From positions 97,466-161,465 of the forward strand of contig JBEBRW010000002.1 in the NCBI GenBank assembly GCA_040394635.1: DNA of 64,000 bases, in the 5' to 3' direction. Source of the DNA: UBA5239 sp040394635. Its GTDB lineage: Bacteria; Verrucomicrobiota; Lentisphaeria; Victivallales; Victivallaceae. The notes beneath the pieces are model-generated. The model was not told where the DNA came from, searched no databases, and worked only from the letters and a program-made list of their open reading frames with translations. The position numbers and the translations under genes were made by a program. Positions 8,409 through 16,537 of this stretch are shown in pieces. Within the stretch, counting starts at the first letter, position 1; the number at the start of each line of letters is the position of its first letter.

Positions 8409-9362
8409 ATGATGCTGAAACGTCTGAGCCTGACCGCCTGTACCGTTCTTTCGTTATTGATTGCCGCCGGCTGCGGCAAACAATCCGCCCCCGATACCTC
8501 CGCCGACGGCAAAATCAAGCTCTACAGCCTGATCGCCCCCGTGTCGTGGATGGCTGCCCAGATCGGCGGCGACAAAGTCGCCTGCAGTACCTTGATCCCG
8601 GAAATGCAGAGCATACACTCCTACAAGCCGACCCCGCGCGATATCGCGAAGCTCCAGTCCGCCGATTATTACCTGCTGATCGGCCTCCCCATGGAAACCA
8701 ATACGCTCACCAAAGTATTGAAGGATTCGAAGACCAGAATCATCGACATCACCACTGAAATCAAGCGCCGCGCCATCGACGCCTCCGAGGCCTGCGACTG
8801 CGAGGACGATGACCACGATCATGACCACACCCACGCCCATGATCACAAAGACGACCACAAGCACAATGAACATGAACAATTTTTCGACACCCACATCTGG
8901 ATGTCGCCCGCGAACAGCGCCAAAATGGCCGAAGCCATCGCCAAGGTGCTCGAAGACGCCGATCCGGCCAACAAGGAACTGTATCAGACCAATTTGAAGG
9001 TGCTGCTCGAGAGAATCAACAAAGTCGATACGGCCCTCAAGGAACAGCTGGCCCCGATGAAGGGCAAAAAGCTCCTGGTCTACCATCCCGCGTTCGGGTA
9101 CTTCGCCGAGCATTACGGCATGACCCAGGTAGCAGTGGAAACCGGCGGCAAGGCCCCGACCCCCAAGCAGCTCGAAAAGCTGGTCACGGAGGCCCGGAAG
9201 GAAAATGCCAAGCTGATCTTCGTCCAGCCCCAGTTCCCGCAGAACAGCGCCAAAGCCATCAGCGAATCGCTCGGCGCCGAGATCATCATGGTAAACCCGC
9301 TGGCGGCCGATATCCTGACGGTTTACGAAGGCATCGCCGACAACCTGACCAAAGGCAAATAA
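8409..9362 (+). CDS. znuA: Zinc ABC transporter, substrate-binding lipoprotein
   Basis: A 317-residue cluster A-I metal-binding protein. The N-terminus MMLKRLSLTACTV is followed by a lipobox ending at AAGC, so it is a lipoprotein. A His/Asp-rich loop (about 131-157) with many DHDH repeats is typical of zinc rather than manganese binders. Further family landmarks are IHSYKPTPRD, DTHIWMSP and YHPAFGYFAEHYG, each with a likely metal-ligand histidine, and the conserved C-terminal NPLAADILTVYEG. It captures zinc in the periplasm or at the inner-membrane surface and delivers it to ZnuB. It starts the znuA-znuC-znuB operon; GGAG at 8397-8400 is the ribosome binding site. Confidence 0.95.
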   Translation: MMLKRLSLTACTVLSLLIAAGCGKQSAPDTSADGKIKLYSLIAPVSWMAAQIGGDKVACSTLIPEMQSIHSYKPTPRDIAKLQSADYYLLIGLPMETNTLTKVLKDSKTRIIDITTEIKRRAIDASEACDCEDDDHDHDHTHAHDHKDDHKHNEHEQFFDTHIWMSPANSAKMAEAIAKVLEDADPANKELYQTNLKVLLERINKVDTALKEQLAPMKGKKLLVYHPAFGYFAEHYGMTQVAVETGGKAPTPKQLEKLVTEARKENAKLIFVQPQFPQNSAKAISESLGAEIIMVNPLAADILTVYEGIADNLTKGK

Positions 9363-9363
9363 A

Positions 9364-10161
9364 ATGGGCTGTCAGGAAATCATCAAACTCGAAAATGTCG
9401 CATTTTCCTGGAATCGCGGTTATCCGATTCTGGAAAATGTCAACCTGACGATCTGCAACTGCGAAACAGTCTGCATCGTCGGCCCGAACGGCGGCGGCAA
9501 AACCACGCTTCTGAACTTAATCCTCGGCACCATCCAGCCGGACAAGGGCACGGTACGGATTTTCGGCGAAACGCCGGAGCGGGCCCGGAACCGCATCGGC
9601 TACATGCCGCAGTATTCCAAACTCGATCTGCAGTTCCCGGTAAACGTCATGGACGTGGTGCTGATGGGGCGGCTGCGCCGCGGCTTCTGGGGACGTTACA
9701 GCAGCACCGACCGCGAAGTGGCCCGTCAGGTACTGGAGGAAATGTCGGTGGAGCACCTCGCCAAACGGCCGTTTGCGGAGCTCTCCGGCGGTCAGCGCCA
9801 GCGGGTGCTGATTGCGCGCGCATTAGCCTGTAATCCGGATGTTTTGCTGCTGGACGAGCCCACGGCGAACATCGACCCCGGATTCCAGGAGCAGTTTTAC
9901 GAGATTCTGCGCAAACTGCGGGACCGCATGTCGATCCTGATCGTATCGCACGACGTCGGCTTCGTTTCCAGCGACATCAACACGGTGGTCTGCGTGAATC
10001 ATCAGGTCATGGTGCACAACGCGGCCGACATCACGCCGGAGTCGATCAGCAATATTTACGGCTACCACGTGAAGATGGTCGACCACAGCCACGACGTGAG
10101 CTGCTGTCACGAGCATTTCCACAGCCACGACCACAACCACGGAGAGTGCAACCATGATTGA
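9364..10161 (+). CDS. znuC: Zinc ABC transporter, ATP-binding protein with His-rich tail
   Basis: A 265-residue ABC ATPase. Walker A GPNGGGKTT at about 40-48, signature LSGGQRQRV at about 140, Walker B VLLLDEPTA at about 160 and the switch histidine in VSHD at about 195-198 are all intact. After the ATPase core, residues 239-265 form a His/Cys/Asp-rich tail (SHDVSCCHEHFHSHDHNH), which looks like a cytoplasmic metal-binding extension. It starts one base after the znuA stop and overlaps znuB by 8 bases. It energises zinc uptake. Confidence 0.95.
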   Translation: MGCQEIIKLENVAFSWNRGYPILENVNLTICNCETVCIVGPNGGGKTTLLNLILGTIQPDKGTVRIFGETPERARNRIGYMPQYSKLDLQFPVNVMDVVLMGRLRRGFWGRYSSTDREVARQVLEEMSVEHLAKRPFAELSGGQRQRVLIARALACNPDVLLLDEPTANIDPGFQEQFYEILRKLRDRMSILIVSHDVGFVSSDINTVVCVNHQVMVHNAADITPESISNIYGYHVKMVDHSHDVSCCHEHFHSHDHNHGECNHD

Positions 10162-11008
10162 TTTCCTCGTCAGATTGAATTCTCCGGAATTGTCGTTTCT
10201 CAAATACGCGTTTCTGATCGGGATTTTCGGGGGCGTGGCCTTCGGAATCGTCGGCACCTACATCGTCACGAGGCGGATTTCGTCGATCGCAGGGGCGATT
10301 GCCCACTGCATCCTGGCGGGGATCGGCGCGGCGATCTTCTGCAACCAGCGTCTCGGCTGGAGCTGGCTGCACCCGATGCACGGGGCAATTTTTTCGGCGC
10401 TGCTGGCCGCGGTGATCATCGGACTGGTCAGCATGTATGCCAAACAGCGCGAGGACACGGTCATCGGCGCGATCTGGGCCATCGGCATGGCGGTGGGTCT
10501 GCTGTTCCTGGCGGGCTGCAGCGGCTATGTGGACGTGGATGCATATCTGTTCGGCGACATCCTTCTGGTGTCGAAGAATAATTTCTACATGACGCTGGTG
10601 CTCGACGTGATCATCCTGGTGCCGTCGATCCTGTTTTTCAACAACTTCATGGCGGCATGCTTCGACGACCAGTTCGCCGAGCTGCGCGGCATCAAAATCA
10701 AGGCCACCTACATGGCGCTGCTCTGCATGGTGGCGCTCACGGTGGTGCTGATGGTGTCGGTGATCGGGATCATCCTGGTGCTGGCCATGCTGACGATTCC
10801 GGCGGCCATCGCCGGGCATTTCTCGAAGCGCCTCTGGTCCATGATGACCCTGGCCTCCGTACTGTGCATCGCCTTCACCACCTCCGGGCTGTACCTGAGC
10901 TACAAAGTCGACCTGCCGAGCGCGCCGCTGATCGCGGTTCTCGCGGGAAGTACTTACCTGCTGGTTCTGGTCGTTTTCTGGCTGCGGCGGCGCTGTGCGA
11001 AAAAATAG
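10154..11008 (+). CDS. znuB: Zinc ABC transporter, permease
   Basis: A 284-residue integral membrane protein of the ABC-3 family with about eight predicted helices. Conserved features include FGGVAFGIVGTYIVTRRI near residue 20, the internal AIWAIGMAVGLLFL stretch and VVLMVSVIGIILVLAMLTIP near 190-210. It forms the inner-membrane channel that works with ZnuA and ZnuC. It overlaps znuC by 8 bases, so the two are translationally coupled. The next gene begins 69 bases later with a separate -10-like TATAAT at 11058-11063. Confidence 0.95.
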   Translation: MIDFLVRLNSPELSFLKYAFLIGIFGGVAFGIVGTYIVTRRISSIAGAIAHCILAGIGAAIFCNQRLGWSWLHPMHGAIFSALLAAVIIGLVSMYAKQREDTVIGAIWAIGMAVGLLFLAGCSGYVDVDAYLFGDILLVSKNNFYMTLVLDVIILVPSILFFNNFMAACFDDQFAELRGIKIKATYMALLCMVALTVVLMVSVIGIILVLAMLTIPAAIAGHFSKRLWSMMTLASVLCIAFTTSGLYLSYKVDLPSAPLIAVLAGSTYLLVLVVFWLRRRCAKK

Positions 11009-11077
11009 GTTTTTTGCCCCCTTTCTCATTTGAAAAATCCCACTTTCAGATTAAGTTTATAATATCCTTAACGAGAA

Positions 11078-11881
11078 ATGGTGAAAGACATGAAATACAT
11101 ACTGAAACCCCTGCTGTTTTTCTGCATGATTACAGCAATTGCCATATTGAACAGCGGCTGCAGCGGCAAGTCGTCGAAAAGCACTACGGAGCTGCTCCAG
11201 ACCGGAACGTTCCTGGCCAAGGAAGGCAAGTGGAAAAAGGCTTACGACTACGCCTATACCGCCGCCAAAAAAGAACCGACCAATATTTCCGCCCAGATCC
11301 TGCTGGCGCTGACCTGCGAACAGATTAAGAAAATGCCGCAGGCGCTCGATGCCGCCCGCAAGGCCGTCCAGATCAACCCCGACAACTTCATGGCTCAGTA
11401 CACGCTCGGCCGGCTGTATGCCAAGGACAGCAAGACACGCCAGGAAGCGATCGAGCCGCTGCGGATCGCCCAGGAGCTCAACCCCCGCGACGTTTCGGTG
11501 CTGCTGCTGCGGGCCGACGTCTATTTCCAGCTCAATTCCCTGGACTACGCGGTAACCTGTTACAACGAGGTCATCACCAAACATCCCGAGTTCCTGCAGA
11601 GCAAGATCAACAAAGCCGCCATTTACAACCAGCTCGCGGTGATTTACACCAAAAGCAATATGGACACCCACGCCGCCCAATGCATCAAATACGCCTACAA
11701 CATGGCCCCGGACAATCCGCATATCCTGTTGAATTTCGGCGTTTTCTGGGAACACATCAAGCGCAACGAACGCTCGATTGCGTATTACAAAAAGTACCTC
11801 GAAGTCACTTCGCAGAACAAAGAACTGGCCGATAAACACAAAAAAGTCAACGCCCGTATCGCGAAGCTCAGCGGCCAATAA
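11078..11881 (+). CDS. TPR-repeat lipoprotein
   Basis: A 267-residue protein with a signal sequence ending in a lipobox (LNSGC) and then about five tetratricopeptide-like repeats (roughly 35-250), for example KKAYDYAYTAAKKEPTNISA and QALDAARKAVQINPDNFM. TPR lipoproteins act as assembly scaffolds at the outer or inner membrane; this one has no further domain. The first ATG is at 11078 and a second in-frame ATG at 11090 starts MKYILKP; the latter is equally possible. It is 12 bases upstream of dnaG on the same strand, so probably cotranscribed, but a functional link is not evident. Confidence 0.9.
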   Translation: MVKDMKYILKPLLFFCMITAIAILNSGCSGKSSKSTTELLQTGTFLAKEGKWKKAYDYAYTAAKKEPTNISAQILLALTCEQIKKMPQALDAARKAVQINPDNFMAQYTLGRLYAKDSKTRQEAIEPLRIAQELNPRDVSVLLLRADVYFQLNSLDYAVTCYNEVITKHPEFLQSKINKAAIYNQLAVIYTKSNMDTHAAQCIKYAYNMAPDNPHILLNFGVFWEHIKRNERSIAYYKKYLEVTSQNKELADKHKKVNARIAKLSGQ

Positions 11882-11893
11882 GAGGGCGCTCTC

Positions 11894-13717
11894 ATGAACC
11901 GCGCCGTACCCGATGACATCATCCAGGAAGTCCGCGACCGCTCAAACATCGTCGAAGTGATGAGTTTTTTCGGCGTACAGCTGAAAAAAAGCGGCGGCGA
12001 CAGCTGGAAAGCCTGCTGCCCCTTCCATCACGAAAAAACCCCGTCGTTCACCGTCAACGAAACCCGCCAGCGCTATAAATGCTTCGGCTGCGGCAAGGGC
12101 GGCGACGTTTTCCGTTTCGTCATGGAGCAGCAGGGCGTCGATTTCCCGAATGCCATTCACATGCTGGCCGACCGCTGCGGTGTGATCATCCCCGAAAAAA
12201 GTTACGAATCCCACGAGGAACGCGTCGCCGCGCAGACCAAACGCAACAAGCGCGACCGGCTGTTCGAGCTCATGGAGACCTTTACCGAATATTACTCCAA
12301 ATGGCTGTGGAGCAACCTCGATTCGCCGCTCGGCCAGTACTTCCAGAGCCGTCGCATTCCCAGGGAAATCGCGGAGAAGTTCCGCATCGGCGCCGTGCCG
12401 GACGGCTGGGATAATTCCTTGAAATTCGGGCTGTCGAGAAACTTCACAGAAGAGGAAATGCTCGACGCCGGCATCCTGAAAGTCAACGAAGAGAAAAAGT
12501 CGGCCTATGACCGCTTCCGTAACCGCCTGCTTTTCGCCATCTGGAACGAACAGGGCAAAGTCGTCGGATTCAGCGGCCGCGCCATCGAGCCGGACCAGAC
12601 CCCGAAATACCTGAACAGTCCCGATACGCCGATTTTTCACAAGAGCTCGATCCTGTACGCCCTGCCCCTCGCCCGTCAGCAGATCCGCGACAAGCAGTTC
12701 GCCATTCTCTGCGAGGGGCAGATCGACACGATTTCCATGCACTGCGCGGGATTCGCCAACACCGTGGCCACTCAGGGTACCGCCTTCGCCGAAGAACACG
12801 CCCGGATGCTGAAGCGCTACACCGACAAGGTCCTGCTCGCCATGGACTCGGACTCCGCCGGCCAGAACGCCATCCTGAAAGCGATCAAAATTATGCTGCC
12901 GCTCGAATTCGAGGTCCGCGTGATCCTCTGGCCCGGCGGCAAGGACCCCGACGAATTATACAAAAGCGAAGGCGCCGATTACATCGCGGCGCAGGTGGAT
13001 AACGCCATCGACTTCTTTGATTTTCTCTGGAACCGCCTGTCGCAGGACCATGACCTGACCCAGCCCTTCGGCCGTCAGAAAGCCGCCATGGAAGCCATCG
13101 AATACCTGAAACTGATTCCGGCCGCGGTTGCCAAACAGCTGTATATCCGGCTGCTGGCCGAGCGCGTCAAAGTCAACGAATCGGTCATTATGCGGTTGAT
13201 GGCTCAGCAGTCGCCGCCCGGCGGTTATTACGATCCCCAGAAAAACCAGCCGCAGCCTCAATCGGTCATCCTGAAAGAGGAGTTGGAAGACTGTCCCGCC
13301 GAGCAGGCCCATGCCGAGGAAACCCTGCTGGAAATGGCCCTGGCCGACGAAGATATCGCCCGCCGCCTGAGCGAGCTGATTACCTCCGATATGCTCAGCA
13401 CCACGCTGGTCGGGCAGGCATTGAACACGGTGGTCGACCTCGCGGTGAACGGCGACTGGGCGCACCGGGTCGGCATTCTGTCGGACATGGAAGCAGAGCG
13501 TGACCAGGAGGACCCGCGCCTTTCCCGCTTGCTGGTGCAGGAAATGACCCTGCCTGCCGAGAAACTCGAAAAAGCCCTGGCCGACACCGTGGAAGTGGTT
13601 CGCCGTTATCACAAAGGCAAGCGTCTGCAGGTCATCAAAGAGCAGATGATGAACCAGATCGACCGCAAAGAGCGTGAACGCCTGTTCAAAGAGTACATGG
13701 AACTTCATAATTCCTGA
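11894..13717 (+). CDS. dnaG: DNA primase
   Basis: A 607-residue primase that makes RNA primers for replication. N-terminal CHC2 zinc finger with C42, H45, C63 and C66 (CPFH and CFGCGKGGD), then the catalytic TOPRIM domain with AILCEGQIDTISM (about 271-283) and LLAMDSDSAG (about 313-322), and a C-terminal helicase-binding region that is less conserved (about 430-607). Length is normal. The gene is followed by a strong hairpin terminator nested in an inverted repeat. Confidence 0.97.
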   Translation: MNRAVPDDIIQEVRDRSNIVEVMSFFGVQLKKSGGDSWKACCPFHHEKTPSFTVNETRQRYKCFGCGKGGDVFRFVMEQQGVDFPNAIHMLADRCGVIIPEKSYESHEERVAAQTKRNKRDRLFELMETFTEYYSKWLWSNLDSPLGQYFQSRRIPREIAEKFRIGAVPDGWDNSLKFGLSRNFTEEEMLDAGILKVNEEKKSAYDRFRNRLLFAIWNEQGKVVGFSGRAIEPDQTPKYLNSPDTPIFHKSSILYALPLARQQIRDKQFAILCEGQIDTISMHCAGFANTVATQGTAFAEEHARMLKRYTDKVLLAMDSDSAGQNAILKAIKIMLPLEFEVRVILWPGGKDPDELYKSEGADYIAAQVDNAIDFFDFLWNRLSQDHDLTQPFGRQKAAMEAIEYLKLIPAAVAKQLYIRLLAERVKVNESVIMRLMAQQSPPGGYYDPQKNQPQPQSVILKEELEDCPAEQAHAEETLLEMALADEDIARRLSELITSDMLSTTLVGQALNTVVDLAVNGDWAHRVGILSDMEAERDQEDPRLSRLLVQEMTLPAEKLEKALADTVEVVRRYHKGKRLQVIKEQMMNQIDRKERERLFKEYMELHNS

Positions 13718-13721
13718 ATAC

Positions 13722-13894
13722 GTTTTAACCACGGAATTCACGGAAAACACGGAAATTTTTTATTTTCGTTTGATTTTTGTTGAATTTGATATTATATTTC
13801 TGTTGCCGGAGAAAGATACAGATTTCTCCGGCAACAGCATTTTTTGAGCGAAATATTAATTTTTCCGTGCTTTTCGTGTATCCGTGGTTAAAAT
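13722..13894. repeat. Long imperfect inverted repeat made of ACGGA words
   Basis: Left arm about 13722-13762 and right arm about 13851-13894 are imperfect reverse complements, both built from CACGGA-type words, with AACCACGG at the outer edge of each arm. A terminator hairpin sits between the arms. It lies between dnaG and the next gene and encodes nothing. A second copy of the same word family is at 37031-37101. Confidence 0.85.
13801..13847 (+). terminator. Rho-independent terminator after dnaG
   Basis: A perfect 14-base-pair stem (13801-13814 with 13823-13836) closes an 8-base loop and is followed within a few bases by a run of six Ts. The outer inverted repeat encloses it. Confidence 0.9.
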
Positions 13895-13906
13895 CCGGTT
13901 TACGAC

Positions 13907-13935
13907 TTGAAAAAATCCGCTTCAGGCGTTACAAT
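13907..13935 (+). promoter_or_regulatory. Promoter of the metallo-beta-lactamase-fold gene
   Basis: TTGAAA (13907-13912) and TACAAT (13930-13935) are separated by exactly 17 bases, a near-consensus housekeeping promoter. The gene's GGAGGTG ribosome binding site follows at about 13949-13955. Confidence 0.75.
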
Positions 13936-13959
13936 ACCTATGCAAAACGGAGGTGAATT

Positions 13960-15195
13960 ATGATGAAATTGGTATTGGCTCTGCTGATGGCCGGAGCCAC
14001 GGTTATGGCCGGGGAAAAAGGCGTACAAACTTATAATCTCGGCAATCTTAAGTTCACGGCATTTCAGGATGCGTCGGCGAGCATGCCGATTTCACTTTTC
14101 CGCGGCGCGGAGATGTCCGAGCTGCAAAAACTTTTGCCCGGCGGCAAGGCTGAGGCGTCCGTCAATGCTTTTCTGCTGCAGGTCGACGGCAAGTGTATCC
14201 TGGTCGATAGTGGCAACGGCGGCCGCCGCGGTTCGCTTCTCGGCAAACTGAACAGAACCGGCATCAAGCCGGAAGCGGTCGACACAGTACTCCTGACCCA
14301 CATGCACGGCGACCATATCGGCGGATTGCTCGACGGTGACAAAGTGGTTTTCCCGAAAGCCACCATCTACGTCTCCGAGCCGGAATACAACTATTGGAAA
14401 GGTACCACCAATGCGCTGGCGCAAAATGTTTTCAAGGTTTACGGCGATCGCATTAAAACCTTCAAACTGAATACCGTGGTTCTGCCGGGCATCACCGGCC
14501 TGTCGGCCATCGGCCACACGCCGGGGCATACGGTTTATGAGCTTGATTCGATCATGATTATCGGCGATTTGCTGCACGCGGCCGCGCTGCAGTTCCCGCG
14601 CCCGGATTTGTGCCCGACTTACGATATGGATATGCCGCAATCGGTCAAAACCCGCCTTGAGTTCTACGAAAAAGCGGCGAGGAGCGGCAAGCTCGTAGCC
14701 GGTATGCACCTCCCCTTCCCCGGGGTCGGACTGATCACCAGAAATGATTCCGGCACCTTCGTCTTCAAACCGGCGGTTCAGGGCGGAGCCATGTTCGATT
14801 ATGGCGCATTTTTCAAGGAAAATCCGCTAGGCGTGCTGGCCACGCTTGACGATGAACAAATCAAAACGCACATTTTCCATTACCTCTTCGCCAAGGACGA
14901 CCGGGTTTATTTCCATACCGATGCGAAGAATGCGGCCTGGCTCCAGCTTCAGAAAAAACCGTTGGCCTCCTTCTGCTGCTTCTCCAAGAATTACGCCAAG
15001 GTGGTATCGGTCAGCGGCAAAGTCGTTTTCGTCGACAATCCCGAGCTGAAAAAAGAGATTATCGACGCCAGCTCCACCCTCAAGGCGCTCTATCATACGC
15101 CGGAAAACCCCGATTTCAAGCTCTTGTATATCGACGTGGCTTCAGTCGACACAACCGGATTTTCCGACGGACCGAAGACCTACCGCCTCAAATAA
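13960..15195 (+). CDS. Secreted metallo-beta-lactamase-fold hydrolase
   Basis: A 411-residue protein with signal peptide (MMKLVLALLMAGATVMAGE) and the metal-binding motif HMHGDHIGG at about 114-122, plus HTPGHTVY and IGDLLHAAAL for the later metal ligands, so the dinuclear site looks complete. The fold covers about residues 20-270, as in lactonases, methyl parathion hydrolase-like and quorum-quenching enzymes; substrate is not predictable. A further 130 residues at the C-terminus (about 280-411) do not match the fold and are an unassigned extension. It overlaps the convergent FAD oxidoreductase gene by 8 bases at its 3' end. Confidence 0.9.
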   Translation: MMKLVLALLMAGATVMAGEKGVQTYNLGNLKFTAFQDASASMPISLFRGAEMSELQKLLPGGKAEASVNAFLLQVDGKCILVDSGNGGRRGSLLGKLNRTGIKPEAVDTVLLTHMHGDHIGGLLDGDKVVFPKATIYVSEPEYNYWKGTTNALAQNVFKVYGDRIKTFKLNTVVLPGITGLSAIGHTPGHTVYELDSIMIIGDLLHAAALQFPRPDLCPTYDMDMPQSVKTRLEFYEKAARSGKLVAGMHLPFPGVGLITRNDSGTFVFKPAVQGGAMFDYGAFFKENPLGVLATLDDEQIKTHIFHYLFAKDDRVYFHTDAKNAAWLQLQKKPLASFCCFSKNYAKVVSVSGKVVFVDNPELKKEIIDASSTLKALYHTPENPDFKLLYIDVASVDTTGFSDGPKTYRLK

Positions 15196-16537
15196 GGACG
15201 TGCAGATTGGCCATGGAAATGCCGCTGAGCGCACTTCCAATGATGCCGAGAAATCCCTGGTCTGTGCCGCAGATGAAGAGCCCCTCTAGTGCCGTGGTGC
15301 CGGAGAAGCACTTGTCCGGCGAACCGTAAATCGCGCCGTTCTGCCGCCCGGTGTAGCGCTGAATCGTCCTCGGCGTACAGGCATCGCTGAACACCGCCTG
15401 CGACACCTCGACCCCGGTCATCCGCTCCGTGAGGGCATTCACCTGTTCCACCGCCAGGGTTTTCTGCTCCGGGCAGAGCCGCGGATGGGCCAGGACGCAG
15501 GTTTTGACGCACGGCGGCGGAATACTGTCGCCATCGAGCAACTGGAAGTTTTGCGGATAACAGATGATGCCGCTGTCCAGATCCACGATATTTTCCGGCT
15601 GCCGGTAGCTGAAGCGCTCGGTGTTGGAGAAAAAGACGATCGATTCATCGTGGCCGCTCACCGGCCGGTCAAAAATATTGGTGGTTTCAAAAAACGCCAG
15701 CCGCCCGAAATGCGCCGTCACCGGCAGCGCCCCCAGCGCCTGAGTTTCCGGCAAACCGATGGACGAGAGCACCTTATCGGTCCGCAGAACCTCGCCTGCA
15801 TCAGTCAGCACGCCGCGGACCTTGCCGTCTTCGGTCAGGATTTTTTCGACGCCGCATTTCAGCCTCAGCTCGCCGCCGGACTCCGTGAAGCGGCCGCTCA
15901 GCAGGTCGAGCCAGGCTTTGATGCCGCCGCCGGGGCGGAAAAGCCCCTGCCGGATGACACTTTTGTACATGATCGCGAACTGGGCGAAATCCATATCGTC
16001 CTCCAGCGCGCTGCCGTAAAAAGAGAGCGGACACATCAGCATATCGATCAACATCGGGTCCTTGACGAACCGTCCGATCAGGCCGCGCGCCGAGGCAAAC
16101 TGATGGTTCAAACTGACTTCATTGAAGTTGCCGATAAATTCATCAAGTTTACGGAAATTGTCGATTTCGAGCGGGAATTCCTGCGCCACGGAAGATTCGA
16201 AAAGCTCGAAATGATTATCGAACCGGAGCGTTTTGCCGGGAAACTGAATCAGCGAATAATTCTGTTCGCGAACCTGCAGCTGGTCGAGTGTGAGGCGGAG
16301 CTGGCGGAGCATCTTGAGGATCGGCAGGCTTTTCGGGTCGCCGGGACGCGCCAGGTTGGTCATGGCGTGCAGACCGGTTTCCAGCAGGAAGCCCTGCCGG
16401 TGATAATAAGAATTCATGCCGCCAATCCGCGAATGCCGCTCGCAGATGCAGACTTTCAATCCATAATGCGCTAAACGGATTCCGGCTCCGAGCCCTGAGA
16501 GGCCTGCTCCGATAACAACAGCGTCGTATTTTTCCAT
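15188..16537 (-). CDS. FAD-dependent oxidoreductase, phytoene desaturase/carotenoid isomerase-like
   Basis: A 449-residue protein with an N-terminal dinucleotide-binding fold: VVIGAGLSGLGAGIRLAHYG and then CERHSRIGGMNSYY, as in CrtI/CrtH-type and related amine-oxidase-like flavoproteins. The C-terminal GLFICGTDQGFLGIIGSALSG is the conserved FAD-contacting end. Substrate is unknown; a carotenoid, retinoid or lipid is possible by family. It starts inside the 3' end of the upstream YihY gene, with a 67-base same-strand overlap in a different frame, and the Rossmann motif begins at residue 9, so the overlap is real. It ends within the convergent metallo-hydrolase gene. Confidence 0.88.
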   Translation of the reverse strand: MEKYDAVVIGAGLSGLGAGIRLAHYGLKVCICERHSRIGGMNSYYHRQGFLLETGLHAMTNLARPGDPKSLPILKMLRQLRLTLDQLQVREQNYSLIQFPGKTLRFDNHFELFESSVAQEFPLEIDNFRKLDEFIGNFNEVSLNHQFASARGLIGRFVKDPMLIDMLMCPLSFYGSALEDDMDFAQFAIMYKSVIRQGLFRPGGGIKAWLDLLSGRFTESGGELRLKCGVEKILTEDGKVRGVLTDAGEVLRTDKVLSSIGLPETQALGALPVTAHFGRLAFFETTNIFDRPVSGHDESIVFFSNTERFSYRQPENIVDLDSGIICYPQNFQLLDGDSIPPPCVKTCVLAHPRLCPEQKTLAVEQVNALTERMTGVEVSQAVFSDACTPRTIQRYTGRQNGAIYGSPDKCFSGTTALEGLFICGTDQGFLGIIGSALSGISMANLHVLI

